Of a stretch of 64,000 nucleotides of DNA, positions 55,743 through 64,000 are shown piece after piece (positions within the stretch are counted from its first letter, which is position 1; each line of letters begins with the position of its first letter). Source of the DNA: Hydrogenophaga sp. GTDB lineage: Bacteria > Pseudomonadota > Gammaproteobacteria > Burkholderiales > Burkholderiaceae_C. The stretch lies in the NCBI RefSeq assembly GCF_030651625.1, contig NZ_JAUSCF010000018.1, positions 1 through 64,000 on the forward strand. The letters are read 5' to 3'. The notes under the pieces were generated by a model. It had not been told where the DNA came from and did no database searches. It worked only from the letters and a program-made list of their open reading frames with translations. Both the position numbers and the translations under genes were made by a program.

Positions 55743-56873
55743 ATGACGCTTCGCACCCAACCCCCTTTCCGGGCCGACCATGTCGGCAGCTTCCTGCGCC
55801 CGGCCTATCTGCTGGAGGCCCGCGACCAGTTCTTCAACAAAAAAACCCTGAGTGCCGATCAGCTGCGCGCCGTCGAAGACCGGGCGATCACCGAAATCGT
55901 GAAGTTCCAGTCGGATGTGGGACTTCAATCGATCACCGACGGTGAGTTTCGACGCACCTATTTCCACATCGACTTTCTGGAACAGCTGGGCGGCGTGAAA
56001 ACCGACATACCCGTGACCATCGTTCGACCCGACGGCACCGAGGAACTGGCGCCTCCCGTCATCCGGGTGATCGACAAGGTTCGCCACGCGAAGAACATCC
56101 AGCTGGCCGACTTCCAGTTCCTGAAGAGCCAGGTGGAAGCGCTCGGCCGGCCAGGCGTGGTGCCGAAGGTGACCATCCCCTCGCCCACCATGTTGCACTT
56201 CCGGGGTGGGCGTGCCGGCATCAGCAAAGAGGCGTATCCCGAACTGGACCCGGTGTTCTACGACGACGTGGCCAAGGCCTATGGCGAAGAGCTGCAGAGC
56301 CTGGCCGACGCGGGCTGCACCTACGTGCAGATGGACGACACCAACATGGCCTACCTTTGCGACGACCGCATGCGCGAAGCCGCCCGCAGCCGTGGCGATG
56401 ATCCCAACGAACTGCCACACCGCTATGCGAGCTTCATCAACAAGGTGGTGGCGCACAAACCCGCCGGCATGACCCTGGCCATGCACCTGTGCCGCGGCAA
56501 TTTCAAGAGCACCCATGCAGCTGCCGGCAACTACGAGCCTGTGGCCGAAGCGCTGTTGTCGGAAATGAACCTGGACGCCTACTTCATGGAATACGACGAC
56601 GACCGCAGCGGCGACTTCCGCCCGCTGCGCTTCCTGAAACCCGGCAAGACCGTGGTGCTGGGTCTGGTGACCACCAAGTTTGGCCTCCTGGAGACGAAGG
56701 ACGATCTCAAACGCCGGATCGAAGAAGCTGCGAAATACGCTCCCCTGGACCAACTGTGCCTGTCACCTCAGTGCGGCTTCTCGAGTACCGTGCATGGCAA
56801 CAACATCGCCGTGGAAGATCAGCGCCGCAAACTGGCGCTGGTGGTGGAGACGGCGCAGGAGGTGTGGGGTTAG
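55743..56873 (+). CDS. Cobalamin-independent methionine-synthase-like methyltransferase
   Basis: 376 aa, one MetE C-terminal-type barrel. Zinc-site residues are present: His248 and Cys250 (MHLCRGN), Glu283 (FMEYDD) and Cys344 (SPQCGFSS). FRADHVGSFLRP and ITDGEFRRTYFH at the N-terminus match YxjG/YxjH-type short MetE homologues. It should move a methyl group to a thiol. The long MetE N-terminal domain is absent, as usual for this group. Standing among TRAP genes and aromatic enzymes, it could handle methyl groups from methoxyaromatics; this is only an inference. Confidence 0.85.
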   Translation: MTLRTQPPFRADHVGSFLRPAYLLEARDQFFNKKTLSADQLRAVEDRAITEIVKFQSDVGLQSITDGEFRRTYFHIDFLEQLGGVKTDIPVTIVRPDGTEELAPPVIRVIDKVRHAKNIQLADFQFLKSQVEALGRPGVVPKVTIPSPTMLHFRGGRAGISKEAYPELDPVFYDDVAKAYGEELQSLADAGCTYVQMDDTNMAYLCDDRMREAARSRGDDPNELPHRYASFINKVVAHKPAGMTLAMHLCRGNFKSTHAAAGNYEPVAEALLSEMNLDAYFMEYDDDRSGDFRPLRFLKPGKTVVLGLVTTKFGLLETKDDLKRRIEEAAKYAPLDQLCLSPQCGFSSTVHGNNIAVEDQRRKLALVVETAQEVWG

Positions 56874-56900
56874 GCGAACGACTCTCTCCGGAAAGTCGAG

Positions 56901-57121
56901 CCCCTCACCCCTTCCCTCTCCCCAGAGGGGCGAGGGGGCAAGGCACTGCCTCCGAAAAGGGCATGGGCAAGAGCAGCCTTTCTTGCACCAGACTTGACGG
57001 AAGCTGAAGGGGAATTGATCCAGTGACACCGAGGGTCCGGCTCCGCCGGCCCAAGGTGTCGTCCCCCCTCCAAGCCGAAGGCGCAAGAGAGGGTGGAGCC
57101 GCACTGCGGCGCAGGGGGGAG
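56901..57121. repeat. Two repeat elements before dctP2
   Basis: CCCTCTCCCC, loop AGA, GGGGCGAGGG (56914-56936) belongs to the CCCTCACCCC family. 57016-57121 is a reverse copy of the 137-bp family (GGCTCCGCCGGCCCAAGGTG, GCGGCGCAGGGGGGAG). It reaches the stop of the next gene. Confidence 0.75.
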
Positions 57122-57124
57122 TCC

Positions 57125-58165
57125 CTACTTCGTGTGTTTGGCGATCAAAGCCCGAGCTTCGGCAGCGAGCTTCGCGCCGTCGATGTTCTTGCCCTTCATC
57201 TCGTTGACCCAGTCGGTTTCAACCGCACTGGCGGTGCGGCGCCAGCGCTGTGTCTCGGCCACGTCTAGTGCCACGATGTTGTTCTTGGCCTTTTGTGCAA
57301 TGTCCAGGCCCACCTTGTCGCCTTCGTCCATGGCGCGACCGAACATGGCTGCGAGCTCCACACCCGAGTTGTCGTCGATGACTTTCTTCAGATCTGCCGG
57401 CAGACGATCGTAAGCGTTGCGGTTCATGGAGAACGCGAAGGTCTGGGTATACAGGCCGGTGGTGCCGGCGAAGGTGGTGTGATTCTTCACCAGCTCCGTC
57501 ACCTTCAGCGCGGGCGTCACTTCCCACGGGATGGTGGTGCCGTCGATCACGCCTTTGGAAAGGGCTTCTGTCACCGCAGGCACAGGCATGCCCACCGGCG
57601 TGGCACCCAGCTTGGTCAGCATGTTGTTGATGATCCGCGAGCCGCCGCGGATCTTCATGCCGCGCAGGCTTTCCAGCCCGGTGACCGGATTCTTGGTGTG
57701 GAACAGGCCAGGTCCATGCGTGTGAGCCGCGAGCAGCTTCACGCTCCTGAATTCATCGGCAGCAAAGGTCTCGACGTATTCGTGAAAAGCCCTGGAAGAT
57801 GCCTCGGCCGGGCCACTCATGAATGGCAGTTCAAAAACCTCGGCCTTGTTGAAGCGGCCAGGGGTGTAGCCCAGTACTGTCCAGGTGATATCGGCCACAC
57901 CATCGCGGGCCTGGTCAAACAGCTGAGGGGGCGATCCGCCCATTTGCATGGCGTGAAAGAGCTGGACCTTGATGCGGCCACCGGAGTCGGCTTCGATCTT
58001 CTGTGCCCAAGGAATGATGGCGCGCGCAGGGATGACGGCCTGTGGGGGCAGGAACTGGTGAAGTCGAAGCGTCACGGTTTGCTGCGCGCTGGCGTGCCCG
58101 GCAAAGAGCCCTGCGGCGGCAACGCCAAGGGCCGCCACGGCGGTGCGTCGTTGAATCAATTTCAT
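57125..58165 (-). CDS. TRAP transporter substrate-binding protein, second copy
   Basis: 346 aa from ATG 58165, which follows AGGAG. Signal peptide (ALGVAAAGLFAGHASAQ). Almost every block of the DctP at 52985-54031 recurs, for example GMPVPAVTEALSKGVIDGTT and QLFDQARDGVADITWTVLGY. There is no second DctQM here, so it probably shares the permease or uses one elsewhere. Likely arose by duplication. Confidence 0.92.
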   Translation of the reverse strand: MKLIQRRTAVAALGVAAAGLFAGHASAQQTVTLRLHQFLPPQAVIPARAIIPWAQKIEADSGGRIKVQLFHAMQMGGSPPQLFDQARDGVADITWTVLGYTPGRFNKAEVFELPFMSGPAEASSRAFHEYVETFAADEFRSVKLLAAHTHGPGLFHTKNPVTGLESLRGMKIRGGSRIINNMLTKLGATPVGMPVPAVTEALSKGVIDGTTIPWEVTPALKVTELVKNHTTFAGTTGLYTQTFAFSMNRNAYDRLPADLKKVIDDNSGVELAAMFGRAMDEGDKVGLDIAQKAKNNIVALDVAETQRWRRTASAVETDWVNEMKGKNIDGAKLAAEARALIAKHTK

Positions 58166-58376
58166 GGGAATCTCCTGACGGTGAGGATGCAAACGCTTGA
58201 ATGGCGCAGAAAACGCCTACATTGCGTTGCGGTGGAAACAGATGGACACTTTGCAGTGTCGGGCGTCCCCGCGCCAGCGCTTTTGTCCTCTTTCAGCTAT
58301 GCCGCTGCGGCATGAAACATCTGCAGCCAGCACAAACCACGCAAGCCCCGTGCGCGCTGACCAGACCGTGGTTACC

Positions 58377-59000
58377 ATGCCCGACATGACACCGCCAGCA
58401 CCCCTGCACTTCCATTTCGACTTCATTTCGCCGTTCGGCTACTTTGCGTCCTTGCAGGTCGAGGCACTGGCGCAGCGCCACGGACGCACGGTGGAGTGGC
58501 ACCCCATGTTGCTGGGTGTGTCGGTGCTGAAAGTGATGGGCCTCAAGCCCCTGCTGGACACGCCGCTCAAAGGCCCTTACACCGAACGCGACGTGCTGCG
58601 CTATGCGCGCGAACATGGCCTGCAGATGGCGAGAGCGCCCAGCGACCCGGTGATGAACCCGCTGCCCAGCGCACGGGCGCAGGCGTGGGTGCGACAACAC
58701 CGGCCGCAACATGCCGGCGCCCTGGCCCAGGCCATCTACCGCAGCTACTGGTGCGAAGGAAAAGACCTGTCGTTTGCAGATACCCTGCGCGCCCTTGAAC
58801 TGCCTGCCGGCCTGACCGGCGACGAAGTGGCCACGGCCGCGGCCAGCGAAGAAGCGTCTGCGCTGCTGAAGGCCGAGGTGAATGCCGCCATCGAAGCCGG
58901 CATTTTCGGTTCGCCCACGCTGGTGGTCGATGGTGAACCCTTCTGGGGCGTGGACAAGCTGGAGCAGGCCGAGCGCTGGCTCGCGCGCGGCGGATGGTGA
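58377..59000 (+). CDS. DsbA-fold 2-hydroxychromene-2-carboxylate isomerase-like protein
   Basis: 207 aa (204 from ATG 58386). HFHFDFISPFGYFASLQVEA at the N-terminus has the Ser of the HCCA isomerase group; GIFGSPTLVVDGEPFWGVDKLEQ at the C-terminus is the cis-Pro region. The family is glutathione-dependent and acts in naphthalene-type and other aromatic pathways. Here no naphthalene genes are near, so the substrate is open. Convergent with the CoA ligase. Confidence 0.85.
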   Translation: MPDMTPPAPLHFHFDFISPFGYFASLQVEALAQRHGRTVEWHPMLLGVSVLKVMGLKPLLDTPLKGPYTERDVLRYAREHGLQMARAPSDPVMNPLPSARAQAWVRQHRPQHAGALAQAIYRSYWCEGKDLSFADTLRALELPAGLTGDEVATAAASEEASALLKAEVNAAIEAGIFGSPTLVVDGEPFWGVDKLEQAERWLARGGW

Positions 59001-59024
59001 AGGCGCGAAGGCCGATGCCAACGG

Positions 59025-60875
59025 TTATGGCGAGAAACGCAGCGTCACCTGCACGGCCATTGCGGCGAGGCCCTGCATCATGCGTTCCTGCAACCCGGCA
59101 TCGGGCGCGCAACGCAATGTGACGGTGGCGGCAAGCCGCCCGTCCTGCTCCCCGGCCTGCACCTCGACCGGCACACCGGGCGCCCACTGCGCCAGCGATT
59201 CCAGTAGCTTGATCTCGACGGCCCGCCAGCGCAGGGCCGGCTTGAACACCTTGCCGATCGCGGTCATGGGCAACGCATCCATCACCACCACGCGCTTCGG
59301 GCAGGCGGGCCTTTCGTACACCGTGGGAGCCACCGCCGCCAGCAACGCCTCAGGTGAAAGGTCGGTGCCCGGTTTGAGCGTCACGAATACCACCGGCAGT
59401 TCACCGGCGTAGGCGTCAGGTTCCGCCACCACCGCGCACAGCGCCACCGCCGGATGGGCCAGGAAGGCGTCTTCCACCAATGCCGGGTCGATGTTGTGCG
59501 AGCCACGGATGATCACGTCCTTGGCACGACCGGTCACGTGGATGCGGCCCGCTTCGTCGAGGTGGCCGAGGTCACCACTGACAATCCAGCCGGCTTCAAA
59601 CATGCCGGTGTTGCGCGCCACATCCAGATAGCCCGGGCTCACGTGCGGCCCGCGCAACACCAGCACACCGGTCTCGCCCGGCGTGCAGCGCTCATCCAGG
59701 CGGGCAGCGCCGTCGCGCCAGGGCACGGCGTGTACATCGGTGTACGGCAGGCGCAGGCCGGTGGAACCGGGTGTGCGCGGCCCCAGCAGCGGCTCGATGC
59801 TGACGAGGCCGGCGCACTCGGTCATGCCCAGGATGTTGCGCACGGGAATCCCGGTCGCGGCTTCGAAACGCTGCGCGAGTTCACCGGGCAAGGGCGAGCC
59901 GCCCGTGTAGGCCGCACGCACATGGATGATGTCGGCATCCACAGGCACGGCCATCAGACTGGCCAGCACCGTGGGCACGCAAGCCAGGTGGCTCACGCCT
60001 TCGCGTTCACAGAACCTCCAGTAGCGTTGCACGAAGCCGGTGTTGCGCATGCCGGTGAGCGTGGGCAGCACCTGGCGCGCACCCACCGCCAGCCAGGCCA
60101 GGCCGTAGACGAAGGCGCCGGCCACATGAAACAGCGGAAAACCGTTGACCTCGACCGCGGTTTCGTCAATGTCGTAAAACGCATGTGCCATCCACGCGGT
60201 GTGGGCTTCGTTGCCCTGGGTGTGCTGGGCCAGCTTGGGTGCACCGGTGGTGCCACCGGTGTGGAACAAAGCGACCACGCGATCGGGGTGCAGGTCGGGC
60301 TCGAACGTGAGCGCTTCGGGCTGCGCGGCCAGCAGGGCTTGCCACATGGGTGCATCCGGATCTGGTGCGACGCCCGAACCTGTCACGCCGATCTGCACCA
60401 GAGGCACCGGGCAATGGGCCGCCACCTGCAGAGCCACCGACCACACATCGAGCTCCGCGTTGGAGCCCAGGGCCACCAGCACCTTGGCTCCAGACGCTCG
60501 GAGCAGCGCGGCGATGTGGTCGGGCTGCAGCAGGTAATTGATGGGGCAGACCCGACCGGACAGCTGGGCACCCCAGAGCGCTGCATGCGCTTCGGGAAGG
60601 TTGGGCGCGAGAAGCGCCACGGCGTCGTCGGGACCGATTCCCATTGCACGAAACAGGTTGGCGGCACGATGGATGCTGGCCAGCAGTTCGCGGTAACTGA
60701 CACGACGGGGCGGCGTGTCCAGCCCGGCATCGGGCAGGAAGGTCAGCGCTTCGCGCTCCGGGTGACGATGTGCCGCCGCACGGATCAATGCATACGGGCT
60801 TCGGTGCGGCGCCACTTCGTCCAGCGGACGCTGTTCGAGCGCCTCGATGTCGGTGAGCGAGGTGAACGTCTTCAT
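59025..60875 (-). CDS. AMP-forming acyl-CoA synthetase
   Basis: 616 aa. ANL fold: FHTGGTTGAPK (204-214), ILGMTECAGLVSIEP, GWIVSGDLGHLDEAGRIHVTGR, and MTAIGKVFKP with the A10 lysine. The C-terminal 60 residues after A10 are longer than usual. Likely activates an aromatic or branched acid; substrate unknown. It lies 147 bp upstream of the amidohydrolase on the same strand, with a GC-rich hairpin spacer at 60880-61020. Confidence 0.87.
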   Translation of the reverse strand: MKTFTSLTDIEALEQRPLDEVAPHRSPYALIRAAAHRHPEREALTFLPDAGLDTPPRRVSYRELLASIHRAANLFRAMGIGPDDAVALLAPNLPEAHAALWGAQLSGRVCPINYLLQPDHIAALLRASGAKVLVALGSNAELDVWSVALQVAAHCPVPLVQIGVTGSGVAPDPDAPMWQALLAAQPEALTFEPDLHPDRVVALFHTGGTTGAPKLAQHTQGNEAHTAWMAHAFYDIDETAVEVNGFPLFHVAGAFVYGLAWLAVGARQVLPTLTGMRNTGFVQRYWRFCEREGVSHLACVPTVLASLMAVPVDADIIHVRAAYTGGSPLPGELAQRFEAATGIPVRNILGMTECAGLVSIEPLLGPRTPGSTGLRLPYTDVHAVPWRDGAARLDERCTPGETGVLVLRGPHVSPGYLDVARNTGMFEAGWIVSGDLGHLDEAGRIHVTGRAKDVIIRGSHNIDPALVEDAFLAHPAVALCAVVAEPDAYAGELPVVFVTLKPGTDLSPEALLAAVAPTVYERPACPKRVVVMDALPMTAIGKVFKPALRWRAVEIKLLESLAQWAPGVPVEVQAGEQDGRLAATVTLRCAPDAGLQERMMQGLAAMAVQVTLRFSP

Positions 60876-61022
60876 GCGAGCACCATCGGTCTGCCCGAGG
60901 GCGCCGGTGCGCGCCCTCGTGGCGCGGCGGTGCTTGAAACGATGCGCGCGGGTGCGCTCACTGGACCGCCCTCCGTGCTACGCACGACGGAGCTGAGCGC
61001 CTTCGGAGCGGCCGTGCGGCGT

Positions 61023-61886
61023 TCATGCCAGACCCAGCAGGCGAACGGCGTTGCCCTTCAGGATGCCGGGCATCACCTCGGGCTTGAAGCCCGCCACTTC
61101 AAAATCCTTCATCCAGCGCTCGGGCGTGATCAGCGGGTAGTCGCTGCCAAACAGGATGCGGTCCTTCAGCAGCGTGTTCGCATACTGCACCAGTTGCTTC
61201 GGAAAGTACTTCGGGCTCCAGCCGCTCAGATCGATCCACACATTGGGCTTGTGCGTCGCCACGCTCAGTGCTTCGTCCTGCCATGGGAAGCTCGGGTGCG
61301 CCATGACGATCTGCATGTCTGGGAAATCGATCGCGACATCATCCAGGTGCATGGGGTTGCTGTATTCCAGACGCAGGCCGCCGCCGCAGCGCATGCCACT
61401 GCCGATGCCACTGTGTCCGGTGTGAAAGATGGCGGGCAGCTTGTGTGCGTTGATCACCTCGTAGATTGGCCACGCCATCTTGTCGTAGGGGTGGTAGCCC
61501 TGCACGGTGGGGTGGAACTTGAAGCCTTTGACTCCTTCTTCCTTGATCAACCGCTCGGCCTCACGCGCACCCATCTTCCCCTTGTGCGGGTCGATGCTGG
61601 CGAAGGCGATCATCATGTCGCTGTTCTCGCGCGCGGCCTGCGCAATCTCTTCGTTCGGAATGCGCCTGCGCCCCAGCTTGCTCTCGCTGTCCACTGTGAA
61701 CATCACCAGCCCGATCTTGCGTTCACGGTAGTAGGCGATGGTCTCTGCGATGGTGGGACGCCGGTCGCTACCGAAGTACTTGTCGGCCGCGCGGTCGTAC
61801 TCCTCGCCGTAGTTGTCAAACGGGTTCCGGCAACTCACCTCGGCGTGGGTGTGGATGTCGATGGCAATGAGGTTCTGGTGATCCAT
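61023..61886 (-). CDS. TIM-barrel amidohydrolase, ACMSD/LigW-like
   Basis: 287 aa from ATG 61886. AIDIHTHAEV (His12, His14) and GFKFHPTVQGYHPYD, FHTGHSGIGSG, MAHPSFPW and LFGSDYPL carry the metal ligands of the amidohydrolase-2 group. Members decarboxylate or hydrolyse aromatic acids. It is divergent from the crotonase, sharing a palindrome-bearing promoter region, so it is probably co-regulated with the phenylpropanoid genes. Confidence 0.85.
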   Translation of the reverse strand: MDHQNLIAIDIHTHAEVSCRNPFDNYGEEYDRAADKYFGSDRRPTIAETIAYYRERKIGLVMFTVDSESKLGRRRIPNEEIAQAARENSDMMIAFASIDPHKGKMGAREAERLIKEEGVKGFKFHPTVQGYHPYDKMAWPIYEVINAHKLPAIFHTGHSGIGSGMRCGGGLRLEYSNPMHLDDVAIDFPDMQIVMAHPSFPWQDEALSVATHKPNVWIDLSGWSPKYFPKQLVQYANTLLKDRILFGSDYPLITPERWMKDFEVAGFKPEVMPGILKGNAVRLLGLA

Positions 61887-61957
61887 GGTTGTCTCTCTGT
61901 GAAGGGTAAGACCTAGGGAAAACACGGGGGTCAGTCCGATGGACATGCCTTGTGTTA

Positions 61958-61972
61958 GTTATTATTTATAAC
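61958..61972. promoter_or_regulatory. Candidate MarR-type operator
   Basis: GTTATTATTTATAAC has arms GTTAT and ATAAC in an AT-rich patch between the divergent amidohydrolase and crotonase genes. MarR repressors of hydroxycinnamate genes bind similar AT-rich palindromes; no marR gene is in the window. Confidence 0.45.
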
Positions 61973-62034
61973 CATAATCAGCTTTCGATTCAAGCGCATC
62001 AACCCTGAACAGGCGGCCGACGCCGACACCCGAC

Positions 62035-62823
62035 ATGCCCATCCATTCAACCGACATCAGCCTGACCCTGCAAGGCGATTCGTCCGAAATTGCCGTCATC
62101 ACGCTCAACCGCCCGGCCAAGCGCAACGCCCTCAACGACGGCCTGATTCTGGCCATCCGCGACATCTTCCAGGCCATGCCACAGGGCGTGCGTGCCGCCG
62201 TCATCCACGGCAGCGGCGACCACTTCTGCGCTGGACTCGACCTATCAGAACTCAGCGAACGCGACGCCGGCCAGGGCCTGCACCATTCGCGCATGTGGCA
62301 CAGCGCGCTGGAATGTGTGCAGTATGGCCCGGTGCCGGTGGTTGCGGCACTCCACGGGGCGGTGGTGGGTGGTGGCCTGGAACTGGCCAGCACCTGCCAC
62401 ATTCGCGTGGCCGACGAGTCGGCCTTCTTCGCACTGCCCGAAGGCTCGCGCGGCATCTTCGTGGGCGGCGGTGGCTCGGTTCGCATTCCGCGCCTGATCG
62501 GCGCCGCGCGCATGGCCGACATGATGTTCACCGGCCGTGTCTACAAGGCGCCCGAGGCCGAACGCGTCGGACTCACCCAGTACCTGGTGCCACAAGGCAC
62601 CGCGCTGGAAAAGGCCATGGCGCTGGCTGCCCGCATCGCTCAGAACGCACCACTGACGAACTACGCGCTGATGCACGCGCTGCCGCGCATCGCCGAACAA
62701 CCGGCCGATCAGGGCTACCTCACAGAAGCCATGATGGCCGCGATCGCGCAAAGTGACCCGGAAGCCAAATCACGCGTGCGTGCCTTCCTGGAAGGTCGGG
62801 CAAAGAAGGTGAGCAGCGACTGA
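62035..62823 (+). CDS. Crotonase family hydratase/lyase of phenylpropanoid catabolism
   Basis: 262 aa. Oxyanion-hole motifs HFCAGLDLSE (63-72) and VVGGGLELAS; acid Glu116 and Glu136 (LPEGSRGIFVGGGGS). It is directly upstream of a feruloyl-CoA synthetase, so it likely hydrates or cleaves hydroxycinnamoyl-CoA. It is not clearly of the classical Ech/FerB type, so a beta-oxidation-like or lyase role is open. Confidence 0.83.
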   Translation: MPIHSTDISLTLQGDSSEIAVITLNRPAKRNALNDGLILAIRDIFQAMPQGVRAAVIHGSGDHFCAGLDLSELSERDAGQGLHHSRMWHSALECVQYGPVPVVAALHGAVVGGGLELASTCHIRVADESAFFALPEGSRGIFVGGGGSVRIPRLIGAARMADMMFTGRVYKAPEAERVGLTQYLVPQGTALEKAMALAARIAQNAPLTNYALMHALPRIAEQPADQGYLTEAMMAAIAQSDPEAKSRVRAFLEGRAKKVSSD

Positions 62824-62826
62824 GGT

Positions 62827-62903
62827 CGCTCCCCCCGCGCCGCCTTCGGCGTCACCCCCCAGAGGAGGGCGATGTCTGGGGCCGGCGGAGCCGGACCCGC
62901 GAC
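62827..62903. repeat. Copy of the 137-bp family, short
   Basis: GCTCCCCCCGCGCCGCCTTC, CCCCCCAGAGGAGGG and GGGGCCGGCGGAGCCGGAC match the ends of the arrayed unit. It lies in the crotonase-synthetase spacer. Confidence 0.65.
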
Positions 62904-62978
62904 ATCCTTGAACTTGCAGGCACGCGCGCCGACTGGATCCATGGCAGTTATCAACAAAGACCACTTCTCAGAGACAAC

Positions 62979-64000
62979 ATGACCGCAGTGAAGTACCGCC
63001 CTCTCACCTTTGGTGTCACCCGCGCCACCCTGCGCGACGGTTCCACCGGCGTGCACTATCTGAGCGCCGATCAGGACCTGCCGCCCTACCCAGCTCGCAT
63101 CACCGATCGACTGGTGCACTGGGCCGCCACACGGCCCGACCAGACCGTGTTCGCCCGCCGCACGAAAAACGCCGACGGCAGCACCGGTGACTGGCGCCAC
63201 ATCACCTTTGCGCAGGCGCTCGAAGCGGCACGGCGCATCGGCCAGAGCCTGCTCGACCGCGGCCTCTCGGCCGAGCGGCCGGTGCTGATCCTGAGCGAGA
63301 ACGACCTCGAACACGCGCTCCTGGCCCTGGGCTGCATCTACGCCGGCATCGCGTACTGCCCGACCTCACCCGCCTATTCGCTGGTGAGCCAGGACTTCGA
63401 CAAGCTGCATCATGTGGTGAAGACGCTCACCCCTGGCCTTGTGTTCGCCAGCGACGCGCAGCGCTACAGCCGCGCCATGCTGGCCACACTGGGTGACGAC
63501 GTAGAGCTGGTGACGACTCAGGGAACAGTGCCGGGCCGTGCCACCACCCCGTTTGACGCGCTGCTGGAAACGGAAGCCAGAACACAGGGTGGCAAGGCTG
63601 TAGACGCGGCCATGGCCGCCACCGGGCCGGACACCATTGTCAAGTTCCTCTTCACCTCGGGCTCGACCAAGATGCCCAAGGCCGTGATCAACACGCAGCG
63701 CATGTGGTGCGCCAACCAGCAGCAGATGATGGCGTCGATGCCGGTGCTGGCCGAAGGCCCACTGGTGCTGGTGGACTGGCTGCCCTGGAACCACACCTTC
63801 GGGGGCAACCACAACTTTGGCATGGTGCTGTTCCACGGTGGCACCCTGTTCATCGACGACGGCAAGCCCACGCCCGCACTCATGGGCGAGACGCTGCGCA
63901 ACCTGCGCGAGATCGCGCCCACGGTGTACTTCAACGTGCCGACCGGTTTCGAGGCGATTGCCAACGCGATGAAAACCGACGAAGCCTTGCGCAAGACCTT
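62979..64000 (+). CDS. fcs: Feruloyl-CoA synthetase, 5' part
   Basis: About 340 codons, running off the window end. MTAVKYRPLTFGVTRATLRD, LLDRGLSAERPVLILSENDL, HALLALGCIYAGIAYCPTSP and AYSLVSQDFDKL match Fcs/FerA proteins from memory, and FTSGSTKMPKAV (from about residue 225) is the P-loop. It activates ferulate and related hydroxycinnamates with CoA and ATP. Its placement with a crotonase supports phenylpropanoid use. The C-terminal domain lies outside. Confidence 0.88.
   Translation, partial: MTAVKYRPLTFGVTRATLRDGSTGVHYLSADQDLPPYPARITDRLVHWAATRPDQTVFARRTKNADGSTGDWRHITFAQALEAARRIGQSLLDRGLSAERPVLILSENDLEHALLALGCIYAGIAYCPTSPAYSLVSQDFDKLHHVVKTLTPGLVFASDAQRYSRAMLATLGDDVELVTTQGTVPGRATTPFDALLETEARTQGGKAVDAAMAATGPDTIVKFLFTSGSTKMPKAVINTQRMWCANQQQMMASMPVLAEGPLVLVDWLPWNHTFGGNHNFGMVLFHGGTLFIDDGKPTPALMGETLRNLREIAPTVYFNVPTGFEAIANAMKTDEALRKT

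Noticed and set aside
59454..61916. 820-residue open frame antisense to the CoA ligase and amidohydrolase
   Set aside because: Spans two real genes and their spacer; composition is that of reverse-strand noise.

Overview
The window reads as chromosomal DNA of a GC-rich beta-proteobacterium of the Comamonadaceae type, most like Hydrogenophaga or a close relative. This rests on the RpoD and DnaG architecture, the Entner-Doudoroff gene set with a HexR-like operator, many Bug/TctC binding proteins, a protocatechuate 4,5-cleavage operon in the Comamonas pmd order, and abundant short GC-rich palindromic repeats between genes. The genus is inferred from memory of gene content; no search was run.

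Layout. 1-5338: the 3' end of gdhA, a repeat-filled gap, a HIT hydrolase, a lipoprotein alpha/beta hydrolase, then a tightly coupled Bcr/CflA efflux pump - miaA - tiny membrane protein - ABC ATPase group. 5506-12977: a sugar block, zwf-pgl-edd-eda followed by pgi and mgsA, behind a promoter that overlaps a near-perfect HexR palindrome. 13093-24011: an orphan GspE-type ATPase, a gamma-glutamyltransferase lipoprotein, a four-copy 137-bp repeat array, an acyl-CoA synthetase, and dnaG-rpoD with a strong terminator. 24205-30470: an accessory aromatic module with a LigAB-like extradiol dioxygenase, a divergent LysR regulator, an AraC regulator, and a cytochrome P450 with its own ferredoxin and ferredoxin reductase. 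30486-35747: a PPC/DUF296 protein, a two-domain ArsA ATPase without other ars genes, and a Cpx-like two-component system with a CpxP/Spy-like lipoprotein. 35849-39314: a LysR regulator divergent from a uraD - Bug - uraH ureide operon, then an LprI-like protein.

39345-47720 is a complete-looking protocatechuate 4,5-cleavage operon on the minus strand (ModA-like protein, ligJ, ligK, ligI, ligA, ligB, ligC, aldo/keto reductase) with a divergent LysR regulator. It lacks the LigU/GalD isomerase, and five consecutive spacers in it each hold a palindromic repeat. 47745-54031 is a minus-strand transport group: TRAP DctP, DctQ and DctM, a Bug protein, a dehydrogenase and an AEC carrier. 54282-58165 holds an acyltransferase gene broken by one amber codon, a MetE-like methyltransferase and a second, near-identical DctP. 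58377 to the end holds a DsbA-type isomerase, a CoA ligase, a TIM-barrel amidohydrolase and, divergently, a crotonase followed by the start of a feruloyl-CoA synthetase.

Together, the right half suggests uptake of aromatic acids by TRAP and Bug systems, side-chain removal by CoA-dependent steps, O-demethylation or hydroxylation by the P450, and ring cleavage by one of two LigAB enzymes to pyruvate and oxaloacetate. The left half supplies central carbon metabolism. No rRNA, tRNA, CRISPR array, insertion sequence or phage gene was seen.
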